DNA of 64,000 nt from an uncultured Paracoccaceae bacterium (GTDB lineage Bacteria; Pseudomonadota; Alphaproteobacteria; Rhodobacterales; Rhodobacteraceae), in assembly GCA_937927675.1 (NCBI GenBank), contig CALBSG010000006.1, forward strand, positions 1 to 64,000, read 5' to 3'. Below are positions 18,394 to 27,635 of the stretch, piece by piece; position 1 is the stretch's first letter; each line of letters begins with the position of its first letter. Under the pieces are notes generated by a model. It was given only the letters and a program-made list of their open reading frames with translations. It ran no database searches and was not told the DNA's origin. A program made the position numbers and the translations under genes.

Positions 18394-18541
18394 GTAAGGT
18401 GTCCTTATGGATCTTGGGTTGGCTCGACTGTGGTCATGTTAGCAGGTTCTTTTGCGGCTGTGAATCGGGCGCGTGCAAGGGGGCATGGCCCCGCTCATCG
18501 CGCCCGCTTCAGCGATTTGGACCACAGGGGTCCGCCACGCA

Positions 18542-19861
18542 TCACGGCAGCAAGGGCGACCAGGCCGGGTCAGAGGCCGGACCGTCGGTCGGCACCGGCT
18601 TCAGGTTCCGGCCCGAGATATCGACCGAGAACAGCTGCGCCTGCCCGCCTGCGCCCGAGCTTTCGCGGGTGAACATCACCACGCGGCCGTTCGGCGCCCA
18701 GGTCGGGCCCTCGTCCAGGAACGAGGCGGTCAGCAGACGCTCTTCGCTGCCATCGGTGCGCATCACGCCAATGTGGAAGCGGCCCTCGTTTTGTTTGGTA
18801 AAGGCGACCATATCGCCACGCGGCGACCAGACCGGGGTGCCATAACGCCCCTTGCCGCCGGACACACGAACCGCATCGCCACCACCGGCAGGCATGATAT
18901 AGATCTGCTGACCACCGGAACGGTCGCTTTCAAACACGATCTGGCTGCCATCGGGGCTAAAGGACGGCGCAGTTTCAATCGACGGCGCATTGGTCAATTG
19001 CCGCATGCCGCCACCGTTCACATCCATGGCGTAGATGTCGGTATTGCCGCCCTGCTCCAGCGAAAACACCACCGTGCCGCCATCAGGGGAAAAGCGCGGC
19101 GCAAAGGTCATGGTGCCGGGCACCTCGCCCAAGGACCGCGTTTCCAGACTGCCGACGTCCATGATGTAGATATGCGGGAAACCCGAGGCGTAAGAGGTGA
19201 ACAGGATCTTGTCGCCGTTCGGTGAAAACCGCGGGGCCAACACGATGGACGAGCTGTCGGTCAGATAGGCCACATTGGCACCATCATAATCCATCACACC
19301 AAGCCGCTTTTGCCGCTGATTCTTCGGCCCACTTTCAGCCACGTAAACCACCCGGCTGTCGAAATAGGGGCCTTCGCCGGTGATCCGGCTGTAGACCGCA
19401 TCAGCCACCTTGTGCGCCATGCGCCGCCAGGTGTCGGGGGTACCCGCAAATTGCAGCCCCTCGCCCAAGGGCTGACCGGTAAAGACATCAAACAGGCGGA
19501 ACTTGACCACAATGCGGTCGCCCGAGGCCTGCACCGCGCCCACGATCAGCGCCTGAGCGTTGATCGCCTGCCAGTCGTTATAGGCAATCGGCGCATCAAA
19601 AGAGGTGACCCCCGAGATATGCGCCTCGGCCGGAATTTCCCGGAACAACCCGGTTCCCGCAAGGTCGTCGGCGACCACCCGGCTGATATTGTTGGCATAT
19701 TCTCCAGCGCCACCTTCATCGACAAAGGTCGGGATGGCAAAGGGCATCGGCTCGATCACCGGGCTGTCGATGACGATGTTCAACTCGGCCAGCGCCGGGC
19801 TGGCGACAAGCCCGGACACCCCGATCATCAGGGCGGCGGTGAGGGATTTCAAAGCACTCAT
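18542..19861 (-). CDS. tolB: Tol-Pal system beta-propeller protein TolB
   Basis: The 439-residue periplasmic protein has a signal peptide ending SPALA, an N-terminal TolB domain and about six beta-propeller WD40-like repeats (PRFSPDGG, PSFSPDGSQIVFESDRSG, PVWSPRGDMVAF). I chose the ATG at 19861 because GAGGA lies five bases upstream; longer frames run toward the tolA end. It binds Pal and links the inner-membrane TolQRA motor with the outer membrane. Confidence 0.95.
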   Translation of the reverse strand: MSALKSLTAALMIGVSGLVASPALAELNIVIDSPVIEPMPFAIPTFVDEGGAGEYANNISRVVADDLAGTGLFREIPAEAHISGVTSFDAPIAYNDWQAINAQALIVGAVQASGDRIVVKFRLFDVFTGQPLGEGLQFAGTPDTWRRMAHKVADAVYSRITGEGPYFDSRVVYVAESGPKNQRQKRLGVMDYDGANVAYLTDSSSIVLAPRFSPNGDKILFTSYASGFPHIYIMDVGSLETRSLGEVPGTMTFAPRFSPDGGTVVFSLEQGGNTDIYAMDVNGGGMRQLTNAPSIETAPSFSPDGSQIVFESDRSGGQQIYIMPAGGGDAVRVSGGKGRYGTPVWSPRGDMVAFTKQNEGRFHIGVMRTDGSEERLLTASFLDEGPTWAPNGRVVMFTRESSGAGGQAQLFSVDISGRNLKPVPTDGPASDPAWSPLLP

Positions 19862-19964
19862 TCTGTCCTCGTTCATCACGGGCGTGTTTTCGTTCTGCTC
19901 TTGCTTGCCAGTCTGGGCCAAAACGGCCCGCGCCGGCAGGGGGAATTTTATCAGGCACACCATC

Positions 19965-21164
19965 CTAGCGCAGCCGCATGCCAGAGGCATCAAACGTCAA
20001 GTTCATCACGTTCCATGTGCCATATTTCGCCGGGTCCAGCTCATAGCCGGTCTTGCCGCCGCAGCCTTTCACACCGCGCACGACCGCGCGCTTGGCGGCC
20101 TCAAACGCTTGCTGCGCGGCCGCATCGTCGCCGCCCTCATAGCCGGTCATTTCGATGGACGACCCGATCGGCGTGCCATCTTCATTCATCTCGACCCGCA
20201 TCACCAGCTTGACGCGCTGTGCCGCACTGGAAAGGCTACCGATGTTCCAGCAGGAGTTGATGGCGCTGCGCACACCGTCTTTTTCGCCAGCCGTCATCGG
20301 CGGGCCTTCGGGAATATTCGACGCCGCTCCACTGGAGGCTTCCGTCGCGGCCGCTTCGGCCAGAGCCGAGGCAATCGCTTCGGCTTCGGCATCCGATTGC
20401 TCGGTGCTGGTCGTCTCAGAGGTCTGCGCCGGTGTCTCGGGGGCGTCTTCGGCCTGCACTTGCCGTTCAGGCCGCGATTGCGGGCGACGCGAGGAGGTGG
20501 GGGCCAGTTCCGGCGCGTCACTTTCCGTCGCATCGGGCGAAATCATCGCAGCACTTTCTTCCGGTGCTGCGGCAGGCTGGGTGGTTTCCACGACCGCCGC
20601 ATCAGGGGCCGCCTGATCCGACACTTCGGGCGTTGCCTCATCGGCGACTTCGGGCGTGTCCTGCGTGCTGTCCACCGGCACATCGGTGATCCGTTGCGCA
20701 GGGCGCGGCTTTGGCTTGATGCTGCTGGTCGGCACCGGGATGGGCTGATCTTCTTCGGCCACTTGCGGGCTGGGTTCGGGAACGGCGATCGGCTGCGCCT
20801 CGGGCGCGACCGGCACATTCTCGGGCAGCACTTCTTCTACCGGCACGGGTTCGGCCGGGGCCTCAGGCGGGGGCGCCGGCGTTGCTTCGGGTTGCGGCGT
20901 GGGTTCGGGAACCGCGGTATCAACCGGCTCTGGCGCATCGACCGCGGGCGGCTCTTCAGAGGGCGTCGCCTCGGGGTCGGGCTTGGGCGCCGAGGCCATC
21001 ATGGCCTGAAACTCGCCCTCGCTCATCAAAGAGACTTCAGCGGCCTCCATCGGCGGCATGTCTTTTGGCGCAAACAGCCAATCGCCCATCACCGCCCAGA
21101 GGATTACCCCAAGGTGGCCGATGGCCGAAATCGTCTTGGCCTTATCCATGTCGCGCAGGTTCAT
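19965..21164 (-). CDS. tolA: TolA-like cell envelope integrity protein
   Basis: The 399-residue protein has one N-terminal membrane anchor (about residues 12-30), a very long Pro/Ala/Glu-rich linker (about 60-290), and a C-terminal TonB/TolA-type domain (VRSAINSCWNIGSLSS, VVRGVKGCGGKTGYEL). Identification rests on position between tolR and tolB; sequence conservation of TolA is low in general. A GAGG site lies seven bases upstream of the ATG at 21164. It would transmit energy from TolQR to the outer-membrane partners. Confidence 0.85.
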   Translation of the reverse strand: MNLRDMDKAKTISAIGHLGVILWAVMGDWLFAPKDMPPMEAAEVSLMSEGEFQAMMASAPKPDPEATPSEEPPAVDAPEPVDTAVPEPTPQPEATPAPPPEAPAEPVPVEEVLPENVPVAPEAQPIAVPEPSPQVAEEDQPIPVPTSSIKPKPRPAQRITDVPVDSTQDTPEVADEATPEVSDQAAPDAAVVETTQPAAAPEESAAMISPDATESDAPELAPTSSRRPQSRPERQVQAEDAPETPAQTSETTSTEQSDAEAEAIASALAEAAATEASSGAASNIPEGPPMTAGEKDGVRSAINSCWNIGSLSSAAQRVKLVMRVEMNEDGTPIGSSIEMTGYEGGDDAAAQQAFEAAKRAVVRGVKGCGGKTGYELDPAKYGTWNVMNLTFDASGMRLR

Positions 21165-21173
21165 CGCGAGGCC

Positions 21174-21641
21174 TCAGTTGCCGTCCATTGCCGGACCGCC
21201 GGCATCGGTCACAAGCCCAATATTGTTGAAACCGCCCTTGTTGAGCGCCCCCATCACCTGCGCGACCCGCTCATAGGCCAAGGCCCCATCGGCGCGCAGG
21301 AACACTTTGTCCGAGGTGCGTTCTGCCGCGATGGCAGCAAGTTTCGGGATCAAATCCGCATCCGACACCTCGGTCGATTGCAGCATGATCAGCCCATCGG
21401 CGGTGATCGAGATGGTCAGCGGCTCTTCTTCCTCGTTCGGCATGGCATTTGCGGCCGTATCCGGCAGCTCAATCGGCACGCCCACGGTCAGCATGGGGGC
21501 CGCCACCATGAAGATGATCATCAAAACCAGCATCACGTCGACAAAGGGCGTGACGTTGATTTCGCTCATCGCAGCGGACGACCCGCGGCGGCGGCCACGA
21601 CGGCCACCCCCGCCCGATTTTTTCATGACCCCGGCACCCAT
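21174..21641 (-). CDS. tolR: Tol-Pal proton channel subunit TolR (ExbD family)
   Basis: A 155-residue ExbD/TolR protein. A Gly/Arg-rich cytoplasmic start (GGGGRRGRRRG) precedes the signature INVTPFVDVMLVLMIIFMV, in which the aspartate of FVDV is the proton-path residue, followed by a periplasmic domain. The basic leader is longer than usual. It is 3 bases downstream of the tolQ stop, so an internal ATG (fifteen bases in) is an alternative start. Confidence 0.94.
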   Translation of the reverse strand: MGAGVMKKSGGGGRRGRRRGSSAAMSEINVTPFVDVMLVLMIIFMVAAPMLTVGVPIELPDTAANAMPNEEEEPLTISITADGLIMLQSTEVSDADLIPKLAAIAAERTSDKVFLRADGALAYERVAQVMGALNKGGFNNIGLVTDAGGPAMDGN

Positions 21642-21644
21642 CGG

Positions 21645-22340
21645 TCAGGCGTCCAATTGGCGCGACAGGATGGTGGCGAATTCGTCGGCAAAGGCCTCGT
21701 AATTGCCAAGGATATGCTCGGAGTCCGAGTTCAGCTTGTTATAGAACACCACCGCCGGAATAGCCGCGATCAGGCCGATACCGGTGGCCAAAAGCGCCTC
21801 GGCGATGCCGGGGGCCACAACGGCCAAGTTGGTGTTCTGGCTGATGGCGATCTGTTCAAACGAATGCTTGATGCCCCAGATCGTGCCGAACAGCCCGATG
21901 AACGGCGCCGTCGAACCCGTGGTCGCAAGGAAGGAAAGGCCCTTGTTCAAGACCTCGCTTTCGCGCGCAATCGCCACATCCATGGCCCGATCGATCCGGG
22001 CCTGAGCGCCTGCGATCAGCCCGCCATCCTGACGGTGGCTGCGACGCCATTCCAACATGCCTGCCGAAAAGATCTTCTCAGACGGCCCCTGCGGATCGCC
22101 CCCGATCTTTTCAAACAGCTCATCCAGCGGCTCACCCGACCAGAAGGCACGATCGAAGATCGACGCTTCCGACCGCGCGACGCGGAACGTCATGTGTTTC
22201 CTAATGATGATCGACCACGACCAAAAGGACATGACCATGAGCCCGATCATCACGATTTTCACCATGAGGGTCGCGCGTGCAAATAGGGCCAGCATGGAGA
22301 AGTCAATCTCCGCCGCCATTCCGATGGCTTGAGTATCCAT
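21645..22340 (-). CDS. tolQ: Tol-Pal proton channel subunit TolQ
   Basis: A 231-residue MotA/TolQ/ExbB protein with three membrane helices: FARATLMVKIVMIGLMVMSF near the N-terminus, TTGSTAPFIGLFGTIWGI, and ATGIGLIAAIPAVVFYN. It forms the proton-driven motor with TolR. The gap to ybgC is about 147 bases and could hold a promoter for the tolQRAB block, although I see no clear one. Confidence 0.95.
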   Translation of the reverse strand: MDTQAIGMAAEIDFSMLALFARATLMVKIVMIGLMVMSFWSWSIIIRKHMTFRVARSEASIFDRAFWSGEPLDELFEKIGGDPQGPSEKIFSAGMLEWRRSHRQDGGLIAGAQARIDRAMDVAIARESEVLNKGLSFLATTGSTAPFIGLFGTIWGIKHSFEQIAISQNTNLAVVAPGIAEALLATGIGLIAAIPAVVFYNKLNSDSEHILGNYEAFADEFATILSRQLDA

Positions 22341-22487
22341 TACGCCTGCTCTTTGACTGCGGGTCTACGCCCGCCTGATACAGCTGATTCTAACAAGGTT
22401 TGAGGGGGATTGCCAACACATCTGCGTTAATGGCGACAACTTGCCGGAACTGTCGCGAACGGCGCGCAAAGCGTCGGATCCAGAGCC

Positions 22488-22889
22488 TTAATGCCGCATC
22501 GGCTGCAAAGCGGCACGCACCTCGGCCGGAATTCGGGCCGGATGCCCGCCCTCATGCAAACAAACCAGCGTGACGGCGGCAGTGAAAATCCTGTCCTCAC
22601 CGCGCCAAACCTCTTGGCGCAGGTCAATGCGCGCGCCACCCAGCGACAACAGCTCGGTCACCACCTGCAAATCGTCACCGAACTTTGCAGGCTTCAGATA
22701 ATCGGCATCAACCTTGCGCACCGCAAAGACGATCCCCTGCGCGGCCTTCAACGCCACCTGATCCACCCCGCATGTCCGCACCCATTCGCTGCGCCCACGC
22801 TCAATGAACTTCAGGTAATTGGCGTAATAGACAATGCCGGCAAGATCGGTGTCTTCGTAATAGACACGAACAGGATGGCGATGCGTCAT
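22488..22889 (-). CDS. ybgC: YbgC-type acyl-CoA thioesterase
   Basis: A 133-residue hot-dog thioesterase with the YbgC motif YYEDTDLAGIVYYANYLKF, which contains the catalytic aspartate. A strong AAGGAG precedes the ATG at 22889. It is the first gene of the tol-pal cluster and probably acts on short-chain or lipid-linked acyl-CoA or acyl-ACP. Confidence 0.94.
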   Translation of the reverse strand: MTHRHPVRVYYEDTDLAGIVYYANYLKFIERGRSEWVRTCGVDQVALKAAQGIVFAVRKVDADYLKPAKFGDDLQVVTELLSLGGARIDLRQEVWRGEDRIFTAAVTLVCLHEGGHPARIPAEVRAALQPMRH

Positions 22890-22991
22890 GGGAACTCCTT
22901 TACAAAAGACCTAAGCGCCGCGTGACGGAACGTCCACCCTTGAAGATTGCCCGGCCAAGGACAACATCCTTATGAAATATGGAGTGTCCCG

Positions 22992-23435
22992 ATGATCCGC
23001 CCCCTCGTTGCCGCCGCCTTTGCCCTGATCTCCGTTCCCGCCCAAGCCGAAGAAATCGGCCGTGTCGGTGTTGACTGGGTGGGCAATGACATCATCATAG
23101 AGGCCATTGCAGACCCTAAAGTGCAAGGCGTCACCTGCCATGTCGCCTATTTCGACCGATCGATCTATGATCGGCTGACACAGGGCAATTGGTTTGAAGA
23201 TCCGTCCTATTCGGCGGTGGACTGCGTGCAGACCGGGCCGGTAGTGTTGGGAGATATCGAAAAAGGGCCCGCGGGCGAGATGGTCTTTTCTGAACGCCAG
23301 TCGCTGATCCTGAAATCCTTGCAAGTCACGCGGGTCTATGACGAAACGCACCACGCGCTCGTCTATCTTGCCCATGCCAATGAGGTGACCCAAGGCTCTG
23401 GCAAGATGTCGATCTCGGTCATTCCGGTGCCGTAA
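22992..23435 (+). CDS. CreA family periplasmic protein
   Basis: The 147-residue protein from the ATG at 22992 has a signal peptide (MIRPLVAAAFALISVPAQA) and the CreA features VTCHVAYFDRS and LKSLQVTRVYDETHHALVYLAHA. GGAG lies seven bases upstream. CreA proteins are conserved and exported, but their function is unknown. It diverges from ybgC and converges with the DUF2161 gene, overlapping it by 17 bases. Confidence 0.88.
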   Translation: MIRPLVAAAFALISVPAQAEEIGRVGVDWVGNDIIIEAIADPKVQGVTCHVAYFDRSIYDRLTQGNWFEDPSYSAVDCVQTGPVVLGDIEKGPAGEMVFSERQSLILKSLQVTRVYDETHHALVYLAHANEVTQGSGKMSISVIPVP

Positions 23436-24093
23436 GGCGGGCGATGTCGTCGGCATGGGTGGTCAGGGCGGCCTGTCCCACAACGGTCAAGCCATAAACG
23501 CCCTTTTCCAAACGTTCGAACCAGCCGTAATGGTCATCGCGCATCAGGGTGGTCGCCCGCGAAACCCCCGTCGCGCGGGCCACCTCGGCCCCCTTCATGG
23601 CGCCGCCCGCCAGCAGGTTCAAACAGCGCAAAGCGTCCTGCCGATAAACGGTCATACGCTTGACCCCGGTACTGCCCCCCTGATTGGGGTCACCCACGCG
23701 GCGCTGAAACTCACGCAAAAGCTTGCCCGCCCGCGCCACATTCCGGCGCGGCACGTAAGGCCCTGGATCAAGATGGGCCTCGACGCCCTGCCCCGGATGG
23801 ACCGCCAAAAGACCAAGCCCCAAGCGCCGACACACCGCCACGATATCTTTATACCGCGCGGGCCACCCCTTTTTCGGCGCAGGAACAGCCAGATAAACCG
23901 TGTCGAACAGCGATTGGCGCGCCACACCCTGCATGACCAGCGCCAACGAAAAGGACAGCTTCATCTCGACGATGACCGGCGGCTCCGCGCCCCTGACCGC
24001 CATCACATCACAGGCGCCAATCTCCGCCTTGACCTCATAGCCCTGCCCTTCAAGGAACGCCTTGAGATCGGGGTACAGGTCAACTTCTTTCAC
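23419..24093 (-). CDS. DUF2161 (PDDEXK-type) family protein
   Basis: A 224-residue protein matching DUF2161: an N-terminal restriction-endonuclease-like part (YEVKAEIGACDVMAVRG, PPVIVEMKLSFSLALVMQG, with E-x-K of IVEMK) and a C-terminal winged-helix part (LAGGAMKGAEVARATGVSRATTLMRDDHYGW, split across two helices). The domain is often annotated as a putative phosphodiesterase or PDDEXK nuclease. It overlaps the upstream hypothetical gene by 4 bases. The biological role is unknown. Confidence 0.78.
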   Translation of the reverse strand: MKEVDLYPDLKAFLEGQGYEVKAEIGACDVMAVRGAEPPVIVEMKLSFSLALVMQGVARQSLFDTVYLAVPAPKKGWPARYKDIVAVCRRLGLGLLAVHPGQGVEAHLDPGPYVPRRNVARAGKLLREFQRRVGDPNQGGSTGVKRMTVYRQDALRCLNLLAGGAMKGAEVARATGVSRATTLMRDDHYGWFERLEKGVYGLTVVGQAALTTHADDIARLTAPE

Positions 24094-24701
24094 AGCCGCG
24101 CCGCCAAGCGGTAGGCATGAGACGGATCGCGCGCAACGGCAGGCATCACCTTGTCGTACCCGGCACGGATCACCCCTGCGATATCAGGCCGCAAGATCAC
24201 CGCCTCGCCAGCCCGACCCAGCGGCGAACCATCGACAAAGGCGCCGTCGCCCCACAAAAGAATGATCTGCGCCGCCTCATTCAAGGCCAGCGCCTCGGCG
24301 GGCAGGGCCTCAAGCGCGGCATCCATCCGCACGAAGACAAAGGCCGCCTTGATGCTGCCATCGGGATCAAAGCGGAAAGCCCGATATTGGTTCGCCCCTG
24401 CGGCGGCCAAGCGGTCACACAAAGGACCAAGATCCGGGATCAACCGATCAAGGTTCGGCACCTGCGGCAGTTCGGCCCAATCGCGGAAGAAAAACACCAT
24501 CAGATTGGCGCCAAGTTCCGGATCCGTCTCCGCCATCTTGTGGCCCGCCAAGGTCACCACCGCCTCAATCGCCCCCTTGACGGTCGCGAGCGTGGCATCC
24601 TCGACCCCGAACACCACCGGCACAATTGGCCGCCCCCAACGGGCGAAAAGATATGAGCCATCCTTGCGGGTAAACAGCGCCTGAACATATTCCGGGGTCA
24701 T
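24090..24701 (-). CDS. conserved hypothetical protein
   Basis: A 203-residue soluble protein with no signal peptide or membrane segment. I do not recognise a domain. Features: a proline-hydrophobic start (GRPIVPVVFGVEDA), LMVFFFRDWAELPQVPNL and a C-terminal DPSHAYRLAARL. The 4-base overlap with the DUF2161 gene and the 3-base gap to the MazG-like gene suggest one transcript of three housekeeping-like genes. The overall look is of a Rhodobacteraceae-conserved protein; the function is not visible. Confidence 0.75.
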   Translation of the reverse strand: MTPEYVQALFTRKDGSYLFARWGRPIVPVVFGVEDATLATVKGAIEAVVTLAGHKMAETDPELGANLMVFFFRDWAELPQVPNLDRLIPDLGPLCDRLAAAGANQYRAFRFDPDGSIKAAFVFVRMDAALEALPAEALALNEAAQIILLWGDGAFVDGSPLGRAGEAVILRPDIAGVIRAGYDKVMPAVARDPSHAYRLAARL

Positions 24702-24704
24702 GCT

Positions 24705-25022
24705 TCAGTCCTTCAGCCAGCGGCCCCATTTGTCGTCAAAGGCCGCGTCAAGGTCGATGCCGCGATGGGCGGCAAACATCAAGAGGAAGCCCAAAAGATC
24801 GGCCAATTCATCGCGCAAATTCGCCTCAAGCTCTGCCACAGACCTATCCGCCGCCCGTGAGCGTCCGGTCAATTTCAATGTAGCAGCCGCTACCTCTCCC
24901 AACTCCTCGGCGAGTTTTCCAAGGAAAAACGCCTCATCCGGCACGATGTCAAAGCGCGCGCAATAAAGCGCGCCCACGCGTGCGGCGCTTTCGCTGATCT
25001 TGGCCAAGTTCTTGTCTGCCAA
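24705..25022 (-). CDS. MazG-like nucleotide pyrophosphohydrolase
   Basis: An all-alpha NTP pyrophosphatase: FLGKLAEELGEVAAA supplies the EExxE metal motif and LRDELADLLGFLLMF the ExxD motif. The protein probably hydrolyses NTPs or modified dNTPs to NMP. No ATG is available. I prefer the TTG at 25022 (105 residues), because GGAGGGAGG ends five bases upstream. The longer TTG start at 25064 (119 residues) would lie inside a repeated GGATATTT-type element (25051-25068) and lacks a good ribosome site, although its extra residues read smoothly (WREAELADKN). Confidence 0.78.
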   Translation of the reverse strand: MADKNLAKISESAARVGALYCARFDIVPDEAFFLGKLAEELGEVAAATLKLTGRSRAADRSVAELEANLRDELADLLGFLLMFAAHRGIDLDAAFDDKWGRWLKD

Positions 25023-25050
25023 CTCTGCCTCCCTCCAGCCTTCAATGTGG

Positions 25051-25068
25051 CTCAAATATCCCAAGGGG
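25051..25068 (-). repeat. GGATATTT-type dispersed element, copy 1
   Basis: On the minus strand this reads CCCCTTGGGATATTTGAG, between the ruvB stop and the MazG-like start. It shares CTCAAATATCC and the G-rich flank with the copy at 49441 and a shorter core with the one at 36753. Confidence 0.55.
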
Positions 25069-25088
25069 TCCGGGGGCGGCCCTAAGGC

Positions 25089-26114
25089 TTAGCCCTCGAA
25101 CATATCGCTCTGGCTCGGCGGTTTGGGCGCGGCAAGACCCAGATGCGCCCAAGCCTTTGCCCCCAGCATGCGCCCACGCGGCGTTCGCAGGATCAGACCT
25201 TGTTGCAAAAGATAGGGTTCAATCACTTCTTCAATAGCATCGCGGGCCTCAGACAGGGCCGCCGCAATGGTTTCCACTCCAACCGGCCCACCACCGTAGT
25301 TTTCGGCCAAGAGCAACAGATAGCGTCGGTCCCCTCCATCAAGGCCAAGATGGTCCACCCCAAGCCGCGTCAACGCCCGGTCCGCGATGGCGCGGGTCAG
25401 GCGACCATTGCCTTCCACCGTCACGAAATCCACGACACGGCGCAAAAGCCTGCCGGCGATGCGTGGTGTGCCGCGCGCCCGGCGCGCAATCTCGCGCGTG
25501 CCTGCCGGCTCGCTTTCGATCCCCATCAGCCGCGCGCCCCGCGCAACGATATGGTCGAGTTCATCTTCGGTATAGAAATTCAGCCGGGTCGGAATACCGA
25601 ACCGATCACGCAGCGGCGTCGTCAAAAGGCCAAGCCGGGTGGTCGCGCCGACCAGCGTGAAAGGCTGCAGATCAATCCGCACCGTCCGCGCGGCAGGCCC
25701 TTCGCCGATCACCAGATCCAGCGCAAAATCCTCCATCGCGGGGTAAAGCACCTCTTCGACCACCGGCGACAGGCGATGAATTTCGTCGATGAACAGAACG
25801 TCGCGCGGTTCCAGATTGGTCAGAATCGCCGCCAGATCGCCGGGCTTGGCCAAGACCGGACCCGAGGTCATACGGAACCCCACCCCCAACTCGCGCGCCA
25901 TGATCTGCGCCAGCGTCGTCTTGCCTAGGCCCGGCGGGCCGTGAAACAGCGTGTGGTCCATCGCCTCGGTGCGCAGCTTGGCGCTTTCGATGAAGACGCG
26001 CAGGTTGGCACGGGCCTCGGCCTGCCCCACGAAATCCTCCAGCGCCTGCGGGCGCAGGGCGCGATCGGCGTCATCGGGCAGTTTTTCCGGGCGCAAGGTG
26101 GGGTCAGAACTCAT
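25089..26114 (-). CDS. ruvB: Holliday junction branch migration helicase RuvB
   Basis: The 341-residue AAA+ motor has Walker A GPPGLGKT (59-66), Walker B DVLFIDEIHRL, the arginine-finger region GIPTRLNFY and a C-terminal winged helix (LLQQGLILRTPRGR). It drives branch migration with RuvA. It follows ruvA by 3 bases; the order ruvC-ruvA-ruvB is the normal one. Confidence 0.97.
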   Translation of the reverse strand: MSSDPTLRPEKLPDDADRALRPQALEDFVGQAEARANLRVFIESAKLRTEAMDHTLFHGPPGLGKTTLAQIMARELGVGFRMTSGPVLAKPGDLAAILTNLEPRDVLFIDEIHRLSPVVEEVLYPAMEDFALDLVIGEGPAARTVRIDLQPFTLVGATTRLGLLTTPLRDRFGIPTRLNFYTEDELDHIVARGARLMGIESEPAGTREIARRARGTPRIAGRLLRRVVDFVTVEGNGRLTRAIADRALTRLGVDHLGLDGGDRRYLLLLAENYGGGPVGVETIAAALSEARDAIEEVIEPYLLQQGLILRTPRGRMLGAKAWAHLGLAAPKPPSQSDMFEG

Positions 26115-26117
26115 TAC

Positions 26118-26798
26118 TTAGCCCTTCGGCGCCAAAAGTTTCAGGCTCGCCCGGATCAAGGTCGCTGTATCGGCCTCGGGCGCCTCACCGGCCACCGTGG
26201 CCACGGCCTGCGCGGCATCGCCCTGACCATAGCCAAGGTTCATCAACGCTGAGAGCGCATCCGCCGTAAAGGCGGCACGGGACTGTGACGGGCTTGCGGG
26301 CTTGGTCGCCTTCTTTACAGGGGCGGGTGTAAAGGGTTCAATCACGCTGTCATCGGCTTCGGCCGTTACCGCAAGGCTTGCGCCCATCGCCATCACCGAA
26401 CCCGCCTTGGATTTCAGCTCTAGAATGATGCGTTGGGCCAATTTTGGCCCCACGCCGGGGGCGGCCTGAATCGCACGCTGATCGCCCAGCGTAATGGCCC
26501 GGCCCACGCCTTCGGGCCCCAAAGTGCCAAGGATCGCCATCGAGGCCTTGGCCCCCACGCCCTGCACCGTCATCAACAGCTTGTGCCATTCCTTTTCCAG
26601 CATGGTCGGAAAGCCAAAGAGCTGCAAAAGATCTTCGCGCACCAGCAGTTCGGTATAAAGGCTGACCGCCTCACCCATGCCCGGCAGGCCTGCCATGGTC
26701 CGATCCGACACATGCACCACATAGCCCACACCGCGCACATCGATCAGCACCGTGTCACCGCCGCGCCAATCCAGACGCCCCGAAAGTTTGCCGATCAT
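26118..26798 (-). CDS. ruvA: Holliday junction branch migration protein RuvA
   Basis: The protein is 226 residues from the ATG at 26798, where the family start MIGKLSGRL lies. It has an OB-fold domain (1-65), two helix-hairpin-helix motifs (LLMTVQGVGAKASMAIL, QAAPGVGPKLAQRIIL) and a C-terminal domain that contacts RuvB (SALMNLGYGQGDAAQAV). The linker (about 140-175) is long and Lys/Pro-rich. It overlaps the ruvC stop by 4 bases. Confidence 0.96.
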   Translation of the reverse strand: MIGKLSGRLDWRGGDTVLIDVRGVGYVVHVSDRTMAGLPGMGEAVSLYTELLVREDLLQLFGFPTMLEKEWHKLLMTVQGVGAKASMAILGTLGPEGVGRAITLGDQRAIQAAPGVGPKLAQRIILELKSKAGSVMAMGASLAVTAEADDSVIEPFTPAPVKKATKPASPSQSRAAFTADALSALMNLGYGQGDAAQAVATVAGEAPEADTATLIRASLKLLAPKG

Positions 26799-27313
26799 CC
26801 TGCCGCCCTTTTCAATGCTGCCTGCAACCGCCCCGCGCTTTGCAGATGATGCGCATGGCAAATCGCAATCGCCAAAGCATCCGCCGCGTCCGGGCCGGCG
26901 ATTTTCACGCCCGGCAGGTGAAGCCGCACCATGTGATCCACCTGATCCTTGGCAGCATGACCAACCCCGACGATGGATTTCTTCACCGCATTCGGGGCAT
27001 ATTCCCCGACCGTCAGGCCAAACTGCGCAGGCACCAACAGGGCAATCCCCCGCGCCTGACCCAGTTTCAGTGTCGCCACCGCATCCTTGTTGACGAAGGT
27101 ATGCTCCACCGCCGCGGCATCCGGCGCATAGGCGCGCAAAACCTCGGTCAATTGGCTGTGCAAGGACACCAGACGCAGCGCCAGATCCCCCTCTGCCTCG
27201 CCCGGTGCTGAATGGCAGATCCCGTTGGCGACATGACTGATGCGCGCACCCGCGACGTCAATCACCCCCCAGCCAAGGTTTCGCAAACCGGGGTCGATTC
27301 CTAAAACTCGCAT
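26795..27313 (-). CDS. ruvC: crossover junction endodeoxyribonuclease RuvC
   Basis: The 172-residue resolvase starts MRVLGIDPGLRNLGWG, with the first catalytic aspartate (Asp7). Further acidic residues lie in AAVEHTF and near the C-terminus (GPDAADALAIA). The open frame extends to 27478, but the conserved start fixes it at 27313. It resolves the junctions processed by RuvAB. It heads the ruvCAB operon and diverges from a DUF1127 gene across a 322-base AT-richer gap. Confidence 0.96.
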   Translation of the reverse strand: MRVLGIDPGLRNLGWGVIDVAGARISHVANGICHSAPGEAEGDLALRLVSLHSQLTEVLRAYAPDAAAVEHTFVNKDAVATLKLGQARGIALLVPAQFGLTVGEYAPNAVKKSIVGVGHAAKDQVDHMVRLHLPGVKIAGPDAADALAIAICHAHHLQSAGRLQAALKRAAG

Positions 27314-27635
27314 GGCTGCCCCCGTTTTCCGTGCCTTTACCGAATTAGCACGAAAGAAGAACATCCGCCAAGTTGAATTGTCTTTCTTGGGATTTGCCCG
27401 GAATCCATTATGCAGTCGCAGAAACTCGACGCCCCTTGCGCGAAACGCGACATTTTCGATTAAGGAATCGTTAAACACCTATAATTGTGGTTAATTTTTG
27501 ACGAACAGCCATGCACGGAACGCATTGCGGCCATTCCTGAACCCCCATTGCTTCGCATATGCAGCATGACTATTTAGCCGCCATCGAAGGCAGGAAATGC
27601 CTCACACATGAGCAGTTTTTGAAAGGATACCCGTT
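27314..27635. other. divergent intergenic region ruvC / DUF1127
   Basis: This gap carries no gene I can support. It is more AT-rich than its surroundings (27450-27510), as expected for divergent promoters. It contains a small hairpin AGGCA-GGAAA-TGCCT (27588-27602) in the presumed leader of the DUF1127 gene, and an AAGGA site before that gene's ATG. Confidence 0.6.
27548..27576 (+). promoter_or_regulatory. possible sigma70-like promoter for DUF1127 gene
   Basis: TTGCTT (27548-27553), 17 bases, then TATTTA (27571-27576), about 60 bases upstream of the DUF1127 start. The match to consensus is only moderate. Confidence 0.3.

Noticed and set aside
19862..19993. Longer tolB start up to 19993
   Set aside because: It would overlap the tolA end, lacks a ribosome site and puts non-signal residues before a clear signal peptide; the ATG at 19861 has GAGGA at good spacing.
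20294..20818. Arg/Pro-rich frames overlapping tolA
   Set aside because: They arise from the Pro/Ala/Glu-rich linker codons read in other frames.
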